A stretch of 25,839 bases of DNA from Porphyromonadaceae bacterium UBA4702 (GCA_002404675.1 DHKE01000080.1:1-25839); one strand, 5' to 3'. Positions 1 through 9,051 are shown, counted from the first letter of the stretch. Numbers and translations are program-made. The notes: generated by a model not told the origin, from the sequence alone.

Positions 1-30
1 CTCAACGGCGAGAAGCACGTCGCAAAGTAA
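1..30 (+). CDS. 3' end of an unidentified rightward gene (partial)
   Basis: The first 30 bases read as an open frame of nine codons (LNGEKHVAK) followed by TAA. A hairpin lies 20 bases downstream, as expected at the end of a real gene. The short tail, with a glycine and basic residues before the stop, would suit the final strand of a C-terminal sorting domain like those of the other proteins in this window. Nine codons are too few to prove this, and the gene cannot be identified from here. Confidence 0.35.
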   Translation, partial: LNGEKHVAK

Positions 31-50
31 ACAACGCGGCCGAAACGATA

Positions 51-90
51 AAGCGGGAGCTTGCCGAATTGGCTTGCTCCCGCTCTTTGT
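51..90. terminator. Bidirectional hairpin terminator between convergent genes
   Basis: AGCGGGAGC (52-60) pairs with GCTCCCGCT (76-84). After a 2x2 TT/TT internal loop, GCC (63-65) pairs with GGC (71-73) around a GAATT loop. The rightward side is followed by TCTTTGTT and the leftward side by TTTATCGTTT, so it could end both the partial gene at 1-30 and the leftward gene whose stop is at 107. Neither T-run is perfect. Confidence 0.7.
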
Positions 91-106
91 TACCCTATTA
101 TTGTAT

Positions 107-2470
107 TCAGCGGACTGTCGTTTTCTTGGTATATGCCGCTGCGTCGGTCGTTGCACGGACTATGTAGATGCCGCTGGGGAGGGCATCAAGTGCAATCTCC
201 GAGCCGTCGGCTTTCAGGATGCATTTGCCGTCCGTTCCGAAGACCTCGAAGCGTGCGTTGTCAACGCCTGACACACCTGCGCGGTTGCCGGAAATCCAAA
301 GCAAGGATTTGTCTATGCTTGCCTCGTCAACGCCGGCAAGCGACTGTATACGGAAAGCAGGTGAAATGGTGGATGTCTGGCTGTTGCCGGCGTTGTCGGT
401 CAATTTGATGCGCAGGTCAAACCAGCCGTTGAGAGCCATGCGGTCGATGTCCTTCAGGCTGCCGCGCCAGAAGTTGCCGTAACCGGGCATATAGTAGTTC
501 TCTGCCACTTCCTCGACCTCAAGAGGCATCCATTCGCTTGTGTGAAGCGGAGCATACTCGACGCTTACTGCAGGTTTCCCCTCGTCATTGTACCAAATCC
601 ACGCATCATACATGCTGCCACTCTCGTCATACAGATAGCGGAGGTAGCTGTGGAGGTCAGAACCGGCGAAAGTCAACACGCCGTCAGAGGGGTTGTCAAA
701 GCGGTCGGTGACATAGCCGTCTGTATTGCGGAACTGCACCATTGTCGTCACCGGCGCGACTTTGTCCTCCTTGGAGAAATCGATTTCCAAAGCAGTAGAT
801 GTCTCGCAGGGGATGTTGTCTACATACACGCCGCCGTTCTCGGTTATATCAAGTTCGAGCCTGCCGTCAAACTTGGCAAGGCCTTTGTTGAAATCTTCCC
901 AGAAAGCATACCAGCTTTCAACATGCTCGTCGTCAAACGGGCCGTTCCACGACTTGTCGCCATACTTCGCGTTGATAGTCTCCTTGTGGATGTCGGCAAA
1001 ATCCATTGCTTCGCCAGCACGGCCGATATTGTCCCAGAAGAACGCGAACCGGGTCATCTTGCCGCCGGAGGCCATGGAGTTGTCACAGATGAAAATCAGC
1101 GGTGTGCTGCTGCCGGCAGGCTGGCGGCTCATGTCATTGTCGTATGAGAAATGAGGCATGCCGTTCAATACCAAGTCGTAAGCGAGGTCGTCCTCACGGT
1201 AGAAGAGGTTGCAGTTGTAGAAACCGGCGACAATAGGCATCACCGCGCTGTGCATCTTGCCGTCACGCACAGTTTGAAGGGGGATGTCAAGGTTGTAGGT
1301 GGGTGTAACAGTCCACCCTGTACCCTCTATCACCTCTTCAGGTCCGTAACATACGTAAGCTGCAATTATGTTGGCGCGGTAGACCGGTATTTCGTCTGCC
1401 GTCTCTTTCGGCAAACAACACGATATGTTTGTCAGACCTGAAAACAGCGGGCCGTCGCCATATACCGCCCAAGTGGGCACGCCGAACCACAGCGACTGAA
1501 AACCGAACCACATAGTAGAGTCGGGGATGTCAGAGCCGATGAACAATCCGCTCGGGTCATAGAGGTCTGCCACCTTAGCGCTGGCATAGTTAGCCACGTC
1601 ATTGTGGACTGTCTGTGCGCCAACGCCATTGGACTGCGCCACAATCACCATGCCGTCCTTGGCATCAGCCGAAGCGGTGATTTCAGCATGAACTACCATG
1701 AACCGGTCGCTGACACCAGGGTTGAACAATATGGAAGCTCCGTTTGCTATGTCAACTACATTGTCGCCGTCCATAAAGCGCGGCTCACGTCCTCCCTCGA
1801 AACTGTAGACAGCACCGAAATCATGGTGGACAATCGTGTTGGAAAGATATCCGTAGAAGTCATCGCCATAGATTGTGCCAGCCTCGATGACATTGCCGTC
1901 ACCGTCCAGCAATGCTGACTTTACCGGTGTTCCGTCGGGCAGCAGCGGTTCAAATGAAACAAGTTCTGTTGCCGCAGCAGCGTCCAGTTCTACAGAGCAG
2001 TCGCTCTCGACATTCACATTCTCTGCCACGACGGCACGAATTGGTGCGCCAAATGTACCGGACTGGAACAATGCCAACACTGTATACTTCCCTTCAGGAA
2101 CCTCATAGACCGACTGCGCATCGCCGTCCGTGTCCTCCGACACCCAGCCGTCACCCTCCAGGGCGTATGCCACGCTCACAAGGTTATAGTCATCAACAGT
2201 AACGTAGTTCAACGTCAGTGAATGAGTTGTCGCTTCCGCCTTGCGCACGCGAGCCGTAGGCACAGCCTGATTTGCGGACTGCAAAGGCTTCTTCTTGAAG
2301 TTGCTCAGTGTCTTTTCGGACACTCCAGTGACTGCACGGTGCAAACAGGGGCGAGCCTCCTGCCCGGCGAGCTGCTGACGCACCGGCGCGGACGAGCCGG
2401 AGACTCGTGCCGCGAATGTCGCAGGAAGCGTCATCAGGCACATCATACCGATGATAAGTTGTCTTTTCAT
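107..2470 (-). CDS. Secreted protein with C-terminal sorting-like domain, function unknown
   Basis: A 787-residue protein. It begins MKRQ, followed by a hydrophobic stretch and a TFA|AR signal peptidase I-like site at about residue 20, so the ATG at 2470 is a convincing start. Residues about 80-170 look like a beta-sandwich (PEGKYTVLALF). The middle is Trp/Tyr/Asp-rich without a catalytic motif I recognise. Residues about 580-715 look like an Ig/fn3-like sandwich ending in FDLRIKLTDNAGN. The last ~70 residues start at GVDEA and end LPSGIYIVRATT...TTVR, the form of the type IX secretion sorting domains in this window, though YPNP is missing. It lacks the adhesin/fn3 array of its neighbours. 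It is divergent from the TPR-LuxR gene at 2801, which may regulate it (inference). Secretion to the surface is likely; the biochemical role is unknown. Confidence 0.85.
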   Translation of the reverse strand: MKRQLIIGMMCLMTLPATFAARVSGSSAPVRQQLAGQEARPCLHRAVTGVSEKTLSNFKKKPLQSANQAVPTARVRKAEATTHSLTLNYVTVDDYNLVSVAYALEGDGWVSEDTDGDAQSVYEVPEGKYTVLALFQSGTFGAPIRAVVAENVNVESDCSVELDAAAATELVSFEPLLPDGTPVKSALLDGDGNVIEAGTIYGDDFYGYLSNTIVHHDFGAVYSFEGGREPRFMDGDNVVDIANGASILFNPGVSDRFMVVHAEITASADAKDGMVIVAQSNGVGAQTVHNDVANYASAKVADLYDPSGLFIGSDIPDSTMWFGFQSLWFGVPTWAVYGDGPLFSGLTNISCCLPKETADEIPVYRANIIAAYVCYGPEEVIEGTGWTVTPTYNLDIPLQTVRDGKMHSAVMPIVAGFYNCNLFYREDDLAYDLVLNGMPHFSYDNDMSRQPAGSSTPLIFICDNSMASGGKMTRFAFFWDNIGRAGEAMDFADIHKETINAKYGDKSWNGPFDDEHVESWYAFWEDFNKGLAKFDGRLELDITENGGVYVDNIPCETSTALEIDFSKEDKVAPVTTMVQFRNTDGYVTDRFDNPSDGVLTFAGSDLHSYLRYLYDESGSMYDAWIWYNDEGKPAVSVEYAPLHTSEWMPLEVEEVAENYYMPGYGNFWRGSLKDIDRMALNGWFDLRIKLTDNAGNSQTSTISPAFRIQSLAGVDEASIDKSLLWISGNRAGVSGVDNARFEVFGTDGKCILKADGSEIALDALPSGIYIVRATTDAAAYTKKTTVR

Positions 2471-2800
2471 ATCTCGTTTCTTGTCTATACTCCTGCTAAT
2501 TCGACATTACAATGACACTTGTTCCGAAAGGCAGGTTATGCTCCTTGCTCGTATACAAAAGAGCCAAACGGACTTTTCAGCTGCAAAATAAACCGGCTGT
2601 CCGATACCTTCAAAACGACTGTGCTATGCAATTACACTTGTATGACCATTTTGAGTATACTGCACAATCACTGCAATAACATCAATCATCATTGCATCAA
2701 TGAATTATAACTTCACATTAAGGACAGCGGATAAGACTATGCAGTATGCGATTTTTCGGCAAAAACTTGCCAGTTCGAGTGATAATGCGTAATTTTGGGT
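2471..2800. other. Divergent intergenic region, 330 bases, no gene seen
   Basis: This AT-richer gap lies between the starts of the leftward 787-residue gene and the rightward TPR-LuxR gene, so it must hold promoters for both. I find no TAnnTTTG element with a properly spaced -33 box on either strand. It contains three imperfect copies of a 7-base word (CATCAAT 2680-2686, CATCATT 2687-2693, CATCAAT 2695-2701) that might be binding-site half repeats. A 63-codon ORF here (2519-2710) has no protein-like features. Confidence 0.5.
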
Positions 2801-4543
2801 ATGACAAACGCCTTGCGAACAATCGTCCTCACAATGCTCATAACCGCCAATGCCCTTGCCGCATTTGCGCGGCAGGACATGAACGCAGAGATGAAGACAA
2901 CCTACTACCTCGGCAAGCTGAAATCTGACAACATCAAGCCAGCGGAAAGGGTGAAATACATAGACTCGCTCAACCGGGCGAAACCGGGGAACGAGAAGCT
3001 GTACCTCAAGGAAAAGGCGCGTGCATACGTCCGCGCAAGCCGTTTCGGCGATGCCGCAGAGTGCTATCGGCACATAGCCGGACAAAAGGACGTACCGGCA
3101 TACATATACCTCGACGCAGTATATTGGGAGGCCTGGTGTCATCTCAACATGGGGCTGTACGAGCAAACCCTCGACAACGTATACAAGATAGTGGTGTGCG
3201 AAAAGCCAGACTCGCTCGACTACTATGACGTTGAGGCGGACTTCCTGCTATGCAGCGTCTACCGTCTGCTGGAAAACTACACCATGAGCCACCGCTACTT
3301 GCAAGCGGCACAAAAGAAGACCGCCGCGTCCAAATCGCCGCAAGAGCTGGTGTACAACCTCAAATACCGCTACCACCTCGAGTTGGCAGGCCTCTACCTG
3401 CGCGAAGGGAAATACAACGAGGCTCTGGCGGAGGACAAGAAGGGGATGAAATACAACCTCGACCCGGCTACCCGAGAAGCGTTGAACATGGATATGGCAG
3501 AGCTGTACGACCAGATCGGCGAACCCACCATAGCCGAAGAGTACTACCGGAAATTCATCAACAGCAGCGCCAACTCGTTCCACAACAGCGGAAACCGCGT
3601 AAACGCACTGTCAAACTACGCCTATTTCCTGTACCGCCACGGACGCACCGACGAGTCGCTGCGCCTGTGCATGGAGTTGCTGCACGGTCCGGACTCCACA
3701 AACATGCTCCACATCCGGGGCAACCTGTACGACATACTTGCGCAAAACCTTGAGAGGCAGGGGCGGCACGACGAGGCTTACAAGGCATTGCGCCAGTCGG
3801 TGGAAATACTGGATTCGGTCACTCACACAAGCGACTTGGGAAGCGTGTCGAGCATAACGCGCAATTTCGAGAGCCGCATGGCAGAACTGGAACAGAGCCG
3901 CGAACGGGCTTCCGGGCGCAAGATGCGCATCGCAGCCACAATCCTGTGCATACTGGCAGTGGCGGCTGCAGCTACCGTCCTGTGGATATGGAGAAGAAGC
4001 AAGAAGCGGAAGCGCGAGAACATACAGCTTGCCAAGGAAATGGAACACAAGGAAGAGCAGCACCGCGCCTCTCAAAAGGAAACGACAGACAAGCTGGATG
4101 CCATGGGCCGCGAGGCGGTGGCACTGTCTATGCGCATAGCCGAATCTGACGCGCTGCTCGCCGAGGTGGCATCGATAGCCGCCGACGCTTCGATGAGCAG
4201 CAAGGAGGCCGTCAGCGCGGTGCGGACAAAGCTGCGCGGCATCCACGCCAACGACCGGACATGGGAAGTGTTCCGCCTTCATTTCGAGAAGACACACCCG
4301 AATTTCCTGACAGAACTGTACCGCCGCCACCCGGAGCTGACGCAAAGCGAGATACGAATGGCGACATTCATCATAATGAACCTGACGGGCAAGGAGATAG
4401 CCAACCTGACGTGCCGGTCGGAGCGGACGGTGGAATCGACAAAATACCGGCTTCACAAGAAGCTCGGTCTGGAAGCCGGCATCAGCACCGCGACGTACCT
4501 GCGCTCCATCCTCGCGGAAACATCAGAAACCGATGCCGTATGA
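2801..4543 (+). CDS. Membrane TPR protein with C-terminal LuxR-type HTH (predicted regulator)
   Basis: A 580-residue protein from the ATG at 2801; a TTG two codons upstream is also in frame, but the ATG better starts the signal-like segment (residues 1-24, ending AAFARQ). Residues about 65-340 are helical TPR-like repeats (for example EKARAYVRASRFGDAAECY and LAGLYLREGKYNEAL). A single membrane helix follows at 376-397, flanked by WRRSKKRKRE, then a cytoplasmic coiled-coil segment (about 405-460). The C-terminus (about 512-555) is a LuxR/GerE-like helix-turn-helix: LTQSEIRMATFIIMNLTGKEIA, then ERTVESTKYRLHKKLGL. This architecture, a periplasmic TPR sensor joined through the membrane to a DNA-binding domain, is common in Bacteroidetes. 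No receiver or kinase domain is present. It is divergent from the secreted-protein gene at 2470, so it may regulate the secreted-protein genes around it. The ligand and targets are unknown. Confidence 0.85.
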   Translation: MTNALRTIVLTMLITANALAAFARQDMNAEMKTTYYLGKLKSDNIKPAERVKYIDSLNRAKPGNEKLYLKEKARAYVRASRFGDAAECYRHIAGQKDVPAYIYLDAVYWEAWCHLNMGLYEQTLDNVYKIVVCEKPDSLDYYDVEADFLLCSVYRLLENYTMSHRYLQAAQKKTAASKSPQELVYNLKYRYHLELAGLYLREGKYNEALAEDKKGMKYNLDPATREALNMDMAELYDQIGEPTIAEEYYRKFINSSANSFHNSGNRVNALSNYAYFLYRHGRTDESLRLCMELLHGPDSTNMLHIRGNLYDILAQNLERQGRHDEAYKALRQSVEILDSVTHTSDLGSVSSITRNFESRMAELEQSRERASGRKMRIAATILCILAVAAAATVLWIWRRSKKRKRENIQLAKEMEHKEEQHRASQKETTDKLDAMGREAVALSMRIAESDALLAEVASIAADASMSSKEAVSAVRTKLRGIHANDRTWEVFRLHFEKTHPNFLTELYRRHPELTQSEIRMATFIIMNLTGKEIANLTCRSERTVESTKYRLHKKLGLEAGISTATYLRSILAETSETDAV

Positions 4544-4546
4544 CAG

Positions 4547-4648
4547 CGCAGCCAAAGTAGGGACACGGCGTGCCGTGTCCGCACGCAAATCATTACATAT
4601 CAATTAATTGTGCTTATCGCCCTTCGGACACGGCACGCCCTGTCCCCA
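4547..4648. repeat. Palindromic inverted-repeat element, copy A
   Basis: The left arm (4560-4581) contains the 20-base palindrome-like word GGACACGGCGTGCCGTGTCC. The right arm (4625-4647) is nearly its inverted copy (CGGACACGGCACGCC, then TGTCCCC), and an AT-rich core of about 43 bases separates them. It starts four bases after the stop codon of the TPR-LuxR gene. A second copy lies at 25654-25745 and shares the flank GCGCAGCC(A)AAGTA and much of the core. It may also act as a terminator between the convergent genes. It resembles a small non-autonomous or REP-like element; no transposase is nearby. Confidence 0.75.
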
Positions 4649-4680
4649 CCTGTCGGGGATAACGCGAGGACAAATCGCAG

Positions 4681-5226
4681 TCAGCGATACCGAGCCTCGA
4701 GGTCAAGCAGGTACTGCTTCGCGTCAAGACCGCCAGCGTAACCTGTCAACGAGCCGTTACTGCCGATAACACGATGGCACGGCACAAGAATGCTGATGGG
4801 GTTGGAAGCTACCTGACCAGCGCAGCCCCTGCCTCTGCCGCTATGCCCTACCGCCTCGGAAATTTCCTTGTAAGTCCTCGTCTCTCCATACGGTATTTCG
4901 CACAACGCACTCCATATCTGTTTCTGCAGGTCTGTGCCGACCATCAACAGCGGAACGTCAAACGACTTGCGCTCACCTGCAAAATACTCTTCCAGCTCAT
5001 CTATGGCGCGGCGTATGGTGCGCGTCATGCCCCCGCTATACCGCACGCCGAGCCTGCCCATAATCCGCCTGTCATTGAAGTCGCGACGTTTTGATTCAAC
5101 CCAGTCGCACAGGCAAATGTACTCCCCTATCGAGCCGATAATCATCTTGCCGCAGGGAGACTCCCACTCGCTTATGACTACAGTGTCAGGCAATGCTTCC
5201 CCATCTGGTCCTATTCTGTTATCCAT
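4681..5226 (-). CDS. ogt: Methylated-DNA--protein-cysteine S-methyltransferase (O6-alkylguanine repair)
   Basis: A 181-residue suicide repair enzyme that moves O6-methyl (and O4-methylthymine) groups from DNA to its own cysteine. The family signature PCHRV is at 149-153 with acceptor Cys150, followed by IGSNGSLTGYAGG, which lines the active site. The preceding IPYGETRTYKEI and the arginine-finger position (Arg133) are conserved, although the usual RAVG is here RGCAG. The N-terminal half has the degenerate ribonuclease-like fold of the family (SPCGKMIIGS...). The length is normal for Ogt-type enzymes and there is no AraC-type Ada domain. It stands alone between a repeat and a terminator, unrelated in function to the secreted proteins around it. 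A TAACTTTG -7-like box lies just before the ATG at 5226. Identification is firm; regulation is not visible. Confidence 0.95.
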   Translation of the reverse strand: MDNRIGPDGEALPDTVVISEWESPCGKMIIGSIGEYICLCDWVESKRRDFNDRRIMGRLGVRYSGGMTRTIRRAIDELEEYFAGERKSFDVPLLMVGTDLQKQIWSALCEIPYGETRTYKEISEAVGHSGRGRGCAGQVASNPISILVPCHRVIGSNGSLTGYAGGLDAKQYLLDLEARYR

Positions 5227-5230
5227 GCCA

Positions 5231-5238
5231 CAAAGTTA
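5231..5238 (-). promoter_or_regulatory. Possible -7 element before ogt
   Basis: Read on the minus strand this is TAACTTTG, a perfect match to the Bacteroidetes -7 consensus TAnnTTTG. It is only four bases from the ogt ATG, so the message would be leaderless or nearly so. No TTTG or TTG box lies 19-20 bases upstream, so this may be chance. Confidence 0.3.
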
Positions 5239-5273
5239 GCAATTATTTTCCTGCGGACACCATACCAAAAACA

Positions 5274-5306
5274 AATGGAGTATGCCGAAATTCGGCATAC
5301 TCCATT
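5274..5306. terminator. Perfect hairpin terminator downstream of the 1237-residue protein gene
   Basis: AATGGAGTATGCCG (5274-5287) pairs perfectly over 14 bp with CGGCATACTCCATT (5293-5306) around the loop AAATT. On the minus strand it is followed by TGTTTTTGG, a good U-tract for the leftward gene ending at 5338. It isolates ogt from that gene. Confidence 0.85.
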
Positions 5307-5337
5307 ATTTCATATAGGGTTAAATAAGCCCGCTGTA

Positions 5338-8300
5338 TCAGGGGACGAGCACCTTGTATGCGCGACCAGCCACACGTACCATGTAGATGCCTTGCGGCAC
5401 GTTGATAACTGTGCGGCCAGCAGCATCGGCAGTAGCGATAGCCTTGCCCTCGAGGTCGTAGACATTGACGGTCTTGCCGTTTGCGCCGACAACCACGATG
5501 CCTTCGCGTGAAGCGAACACCTGCATAGCATCTGCGCTGATGCCGTCAACACCTGCAACACCGATAGTGATAGACTTCTCCTCGGTCACGTCATTGAGCG
5601 GGTTCTCGTCGCCGTTTGCAGTTACCTTGCCTGCATAGCGGTAAGTAACGCCACGGTCTGACTCGTCGGCGGTAGCCTTGAATATGTAGTTCATCACATC
5701 GCCGGGAGCGAGTTCAGTACCCTTGGTTGACATGGCGTTCTGGCCGTCGCAAAGGAGCGTGACCGTATAGTCTGACACTGTGTTGCGGCCGTTGTTGTAC
5801 ACGCTCACAGTGAACTCGCGGGTCTCGCCAGGCATGAACTTTTCGGGTATCTCAATAGATACAGCCTCGAGGTCAGTGTCGTATTCGATAGCAGAAGCGT
5901 CCTCAACGATGGCGATGTTGTCAACGCAGATGTTCTTGCCATAGCCGGCAGCGGTAGCCTTGAAGGCAACCATGGTGCTTTCGGTACAATGGCGGCGGGG
6001 AATTGCGACCTTGAACTGCTTCCAGCCGGTTTCGGCAGCGGACAAGTCGATAGTCTCCAGCTTAGTATAGACATTGTCGTTGTGGGTTATCTCGATGTCG
6101 AGAGACTCACGGCAAGTCGAGCCGGGCATATATACCCAGAACGAGAGTACGGGATGATCGGCGCTGAACAGGTCAACCTTGGGCGAAGTCATGCGTGCAG
6201 AGCAGCCGGCGGGGAGATCTGCGCCCTTGAAGTATGCGAAACCGCCGTCTTCGTCCTGCGGGGTAACTGTCGGGTTCATGCCGCTTGCGGCAATACCCCA
6301 GCAGCCAGTCACGTTGCCGGCAATTGTGGTAAGTGTCCAGGGGGTGTGCTCGAGGCCGGCTTCCTTGAAGCTCTCGGTGAATGGGACAGCGTTGTCCGGG
6401 CCCATGACGATGAAGTCAGTGAGCGTGCCTTCGCTTTCCATGCCGCCGTACTGTGCGTGTATCTGGTAGTATACGAAATACTGGTTCTCGACACCGATGA
6501 AGCGGTCATCTATGAATGAAGTGTCCTTGATGCCGTCAGCAAGCACGTCGCCGGTGTTGGCATATACCTTATAGGTTATTTCGCCGGCCTTGAGGTCGCC
6601 GCCATTCACGCCCTTGGTCGGAGCATTCCATGTCACGAGGACATTGTTGCCGTCCTTGTCAACAGCCTTGGCGTTGGTGACGGGCATGGGGGTGTCGTAG
6701 CCGACATAAACGGATACAGATGCCTCAACGCCCTTGGCATCGCCGGAGTATGCGGCAACGCGGTAGATGTTCTCGCCCTGCACGGCGTTCTCGTCAGTCC
6801 AAGAGCATTTGCCGCCGGGGGTGAGACCGGAAGTAATCTCGGCAATGGGGTTCATGTCGCTTTCGCCGCGATAGATGCATACCTTGGAAATGGCAGAGAG
6901 TTCAGTGCCAGAATACGTCTGTGTAGGCAGTGTGAAGTTGAGCATTGCGCGGAGTGCGCCGTTAGCGCCCGGGGTAGCCGTAAGGTCTGTACAAGCGGCA
7001 GGGCCATCGGCAGTTGCTGTCTCGACTATCTCAATGTCATCGATAAGGAGATAGTCAGACTTTATTGCGCTGACACAGTGGAACGATATGTTCCAAGTGC
7101 CGTCTGCTTCAACGGTGAACGGTATTTCGTACTTCTTGGTGTCCTCATTCATTATCGTGGTCACAGGCATCAGCGTGATGCGCTGAGCGTCAACCGTAGC
7201 GCCCTGCCCCATCTTCACCTCGAAACGCTCGGGCGACTCTTTGAAAAACACACGGGCTGTGAAGCGGAGGGCATACTTGCTTGTCTTATCGAACTGTATT
7301 GAGGGGAGGATGAGCCAGCTGTCTGCTGCGTTTTCGAGAGTGAACCTGTGAGCCATGCACTTGTAGTCCTGAACGGTATTGTGCCACCAGTGCCAGCCAC
7401 GGTCCTCTTCGGAGTTGAAGATAGTGAAGCCGTCGAGAGACTCTTCGGTATCAAACGGCTGATAGTAAGGCACTGTGAACGCATTGCCCATGAAGTTGGA
7501 GTTGGAAAGCACTGTTCCGCCCTCGCCTACCTCATTGGATGTGGTTACGGTGTAATAGTAAGTAGCGATGCCGTCGGGCAATGTTTCTGTGAATGAAGTC
7601 TCGGAAATCTTGTCAGCCACGAGGACTTCGCCGGGGAAACGCTTGACAGTATACTTCACTTTGGCGGGGTCGATAGTGCCGCCGTTCAAGCCCTGTGCCG
7701 GAGCATTCCATGTAAGCGTGGCAGTGTTGCCGTCAAGGGTGAAGTTCAGGTCGGTTACGGCAGCCGGGCTGTCAGGGCCGCACCACTGAGTCTTGAACGT
7801 CTTGGGGCCGGAGCCGATGCTGTTACGGGCTGCAAGCACTATCGGATGCGCACCATCAGAGGCAGCTACGGAGAAGTTGACTGTCGAGCCGGGGTTGCCG
7901 GACTTGGTGTCCTTCAGCACGCCGTCCATGTACATATCCACGTATATAGTGCCGGAAAGAGCCGAGCCGTCAAACGCTTTCGCCGGTATCGTGGCAGATA
8001 CATTCGACTTGCCGCCTACGTATGAGAATATGCAGTTGACGAGCTCACCCGGTGCATTCAGCCCCTTGCGCTCCGCCTCGATGAAAAGGCCTGTTATCTC
8101 CTCGTCGTCAGGCATATTGCCGATCAGCTCAGCCTTGCCTGTAAATGTATTGAGACGGCAGAGCTGGCCGCCCTTCTCGTCAGAGAGTGCAGCCCAATAA
8201 ATATCGTTTGTCTCGGGGTCAACCGTCGCACTCTGTATGTAGCGTGGTTTGATGCCAGAGGCGCCGATGAGTGTGAGCGAACCGTCATTCTTGTCTATGT

Positions 8301-9051
8301 AATACGTATTGCCGTCGCTGCCCACAGTGAAGAGGCGGCCGAAGTTGTCGGCAGCAAGCACTGACATGACAGGGATTTTGGCAATCTGGGTTGCCATGCC
8401 TGTCATCTTGTCGATGCGGGCGAAATCGCAGTATCCGTTCTCATACGGTCCCCAGAGGATGGCATACATCTCCTGTGTCGTCGGGTCGTAGGTCATGTCG
8501 TAAGCGATGTTGTACTCCTCATCGTGCATTTCTACGAGGTTGGCAAATGACCATGTGTCAGTATTGACCACACAATAATAGTTGTTGAAGACGATGCCGG
8601 TTTCAGAGCCGTCCTCGGCATACATTTCCCAAAGGTGGTAGTGCAGACGGCGGTCGGAATAGGCGCCGCCGCCATTGACGTTCAGGTTGGGGTGAATCGC
8701 GATTGGTTGAATTTTGACATTAGCCTCAGGCTGGAAAGCATAGTAGCCCAGTTGTTCCTGATTGTCAACGACAAACCAGTCTCCGTAAGAAGAAACGACA
8801 GAACCGTATATCACCGGCAGCCCGGGTGTGAACGTCGGCTCGGTGATCTTTTCGGGAGCTGTCTTCATACCGATTACCGGCTTCTCGGCACGGACTGTGC
8901 GCACCAGTCGGCGCGGTGTCTGAGCGGCGGTCTTTGTGCCGGTAAGGTTTTTGTGCGCCGTTACCGGGCGCAATTCCGTGTGCGTCACCGCAAGAGCCGT
9001 CAGGGCTACTGCGCCGGCGACTATCGCGGAAAGTCGAGGAATGTTTGGCAT
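5338..9051 (-). CDS. Secreted propeller-fn3-adhesin protein with C-terminal sorting-like domain
   Basis: A 1237-residue protein with a hydrophobic N-terminal segment (about 8-22, weak signal peptide). Predicted order of domains: beta-propeller-like 85-325, with blade-like YDPTTQEMYAI, FGRLFTVGSDG and DPETNDIYWA; Ig/fn3-like 335-425; fn3 428-512; cleaved-adhesin / choice-of-anchor-J 525-678 (DSWLILPSI...LLIDDIEIVE); fn3 685-783; fn3 788-880; second anchor-J 888-1050 (PQDEDGG...ICVDNIAIVE); CARDB-like sandwich 1058-1165; sorting domain 1168-1237 (GVDGI...GIYMVRVAGRAYKVLVP, no YPNP). The 1112-residue protein at 12093 has nearly the same plan, and the 1072-residue protein at 20397 shares the propeller. 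Such modules bind proteins, glycans or cells; the ligand is unknown. A putative promoter lies at 9206-9236 and a terminator at 5274-5306, so it is probably monocistronic. Confidence 0.88.
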   Translation of the reverse strand: MPNIPRLSAIVAGAVALTALAVTHTELRPVTAHKNLTGTKTAAQTPRRLVRTVRAEKPVIGMKTAPEKITEPTFTPGLPVIYGSVVSSYGDWFVVDNQEQLGYYAFQPEANVKIQPIAIHPNLNVNGGGAYSDRRLHYHLWEMYAEDGSETGIVFNNYYCVVNTDTWSFANLVEMHDEEYNIAYDMTYDPTTQEMYAILWGPYENGYCDFARIDKMTGMATQIAKIPVMSVLAADNFGRLFTVGSDGNTYYIDKNDGSLTLIGASGIKPRYIQSATVDPETNDIYWAALSDEKGGQLCRLNTFTGKAELIGNMPDDEEITGLFIEAERKGLNAPGELVNCIFSYVGGKSNVSATIPAKAFDGSALSGTIYVDMYMDGVLKDTKSGNPGSTVNFSVAASDGAHPIVLAARNSIGSGPKTFKTQWCGPDSPAAVTDLNFTLDGNTATLTWNAPAQGLNGGTIDPAKVKYTVKRFPGEVLVADKISETSFTETLPDGIATYYYTVTTSNEVGEGGTVLSNSNFMGNAFTVPYYQPFDTEESLDGFTIFNSEEDRGWHWWHNTVQDYKCMAHRFTLENAADSWLILPSIQFDKTSKYALRFTARVFFKESPERFEVKMGQGATVDAQRITLMPVTTIMNEDTKKYEIPFTVEADGTWNISFHCVSAIKSDYLLIDDIEIVETATADGPAACTDLTATPGANGALRAMLNFTLPTQTYSGTELSAISKVCIYRGESDMNPIAEITSGLTPGGKCSWTDENAVQGENIYRVAAYSGDAKGVEASVSVYVGYDTPMPVTNAKAVDKDGNNVLVTWNAPTKGVNGGDLKAGEITYKVYANTGDVLADGIKDTSFIDDRFIGVENQYFVYYQIHAQYGGMESEGTLTDFIVMGPDNAVPFTESFKEAGLEHTPWTLTTIAGNVTGCWGIAASGMNPTVTPQDEDGGFAYFKGADLPAGCSARMTSPKVDLFSADHPVLSFWVYMPGSTCRESLDIEITHNDNVYTKLETIDLSAAETGWKQFKVAIPRRHCTESTMVAFKATAAGYGKNICVDNIAIVEDASAIEYDTDLEAVSIEIPEKFMPGETREFTVSVYNNGRNTVSDYTVTLLCDGQNAMSTKGTELAPGDVMNYIFKATADESDRGVTYRYAGKVTANGDENPLNDVTEEKSITIGVAGVDGISADAMQVFASREGIVVVGANGKTVNVYDLEGKAIATADAAGRTVINVPQGIYMVRVAGRAYKVLVP

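Noticed and set aside
2519..2710. A 63-codon open frame in the divergent intergenic region
   Set aside because: No promoter, no protein-like composition and no neighbour it could belong to.
3611..4456. A 281-codon open frame on the minus strand inside the TPR-LuxR gene
   Set aside because: Shadow of the coding strand; Cys/Arg/His-rich composition and no recognisable motif.
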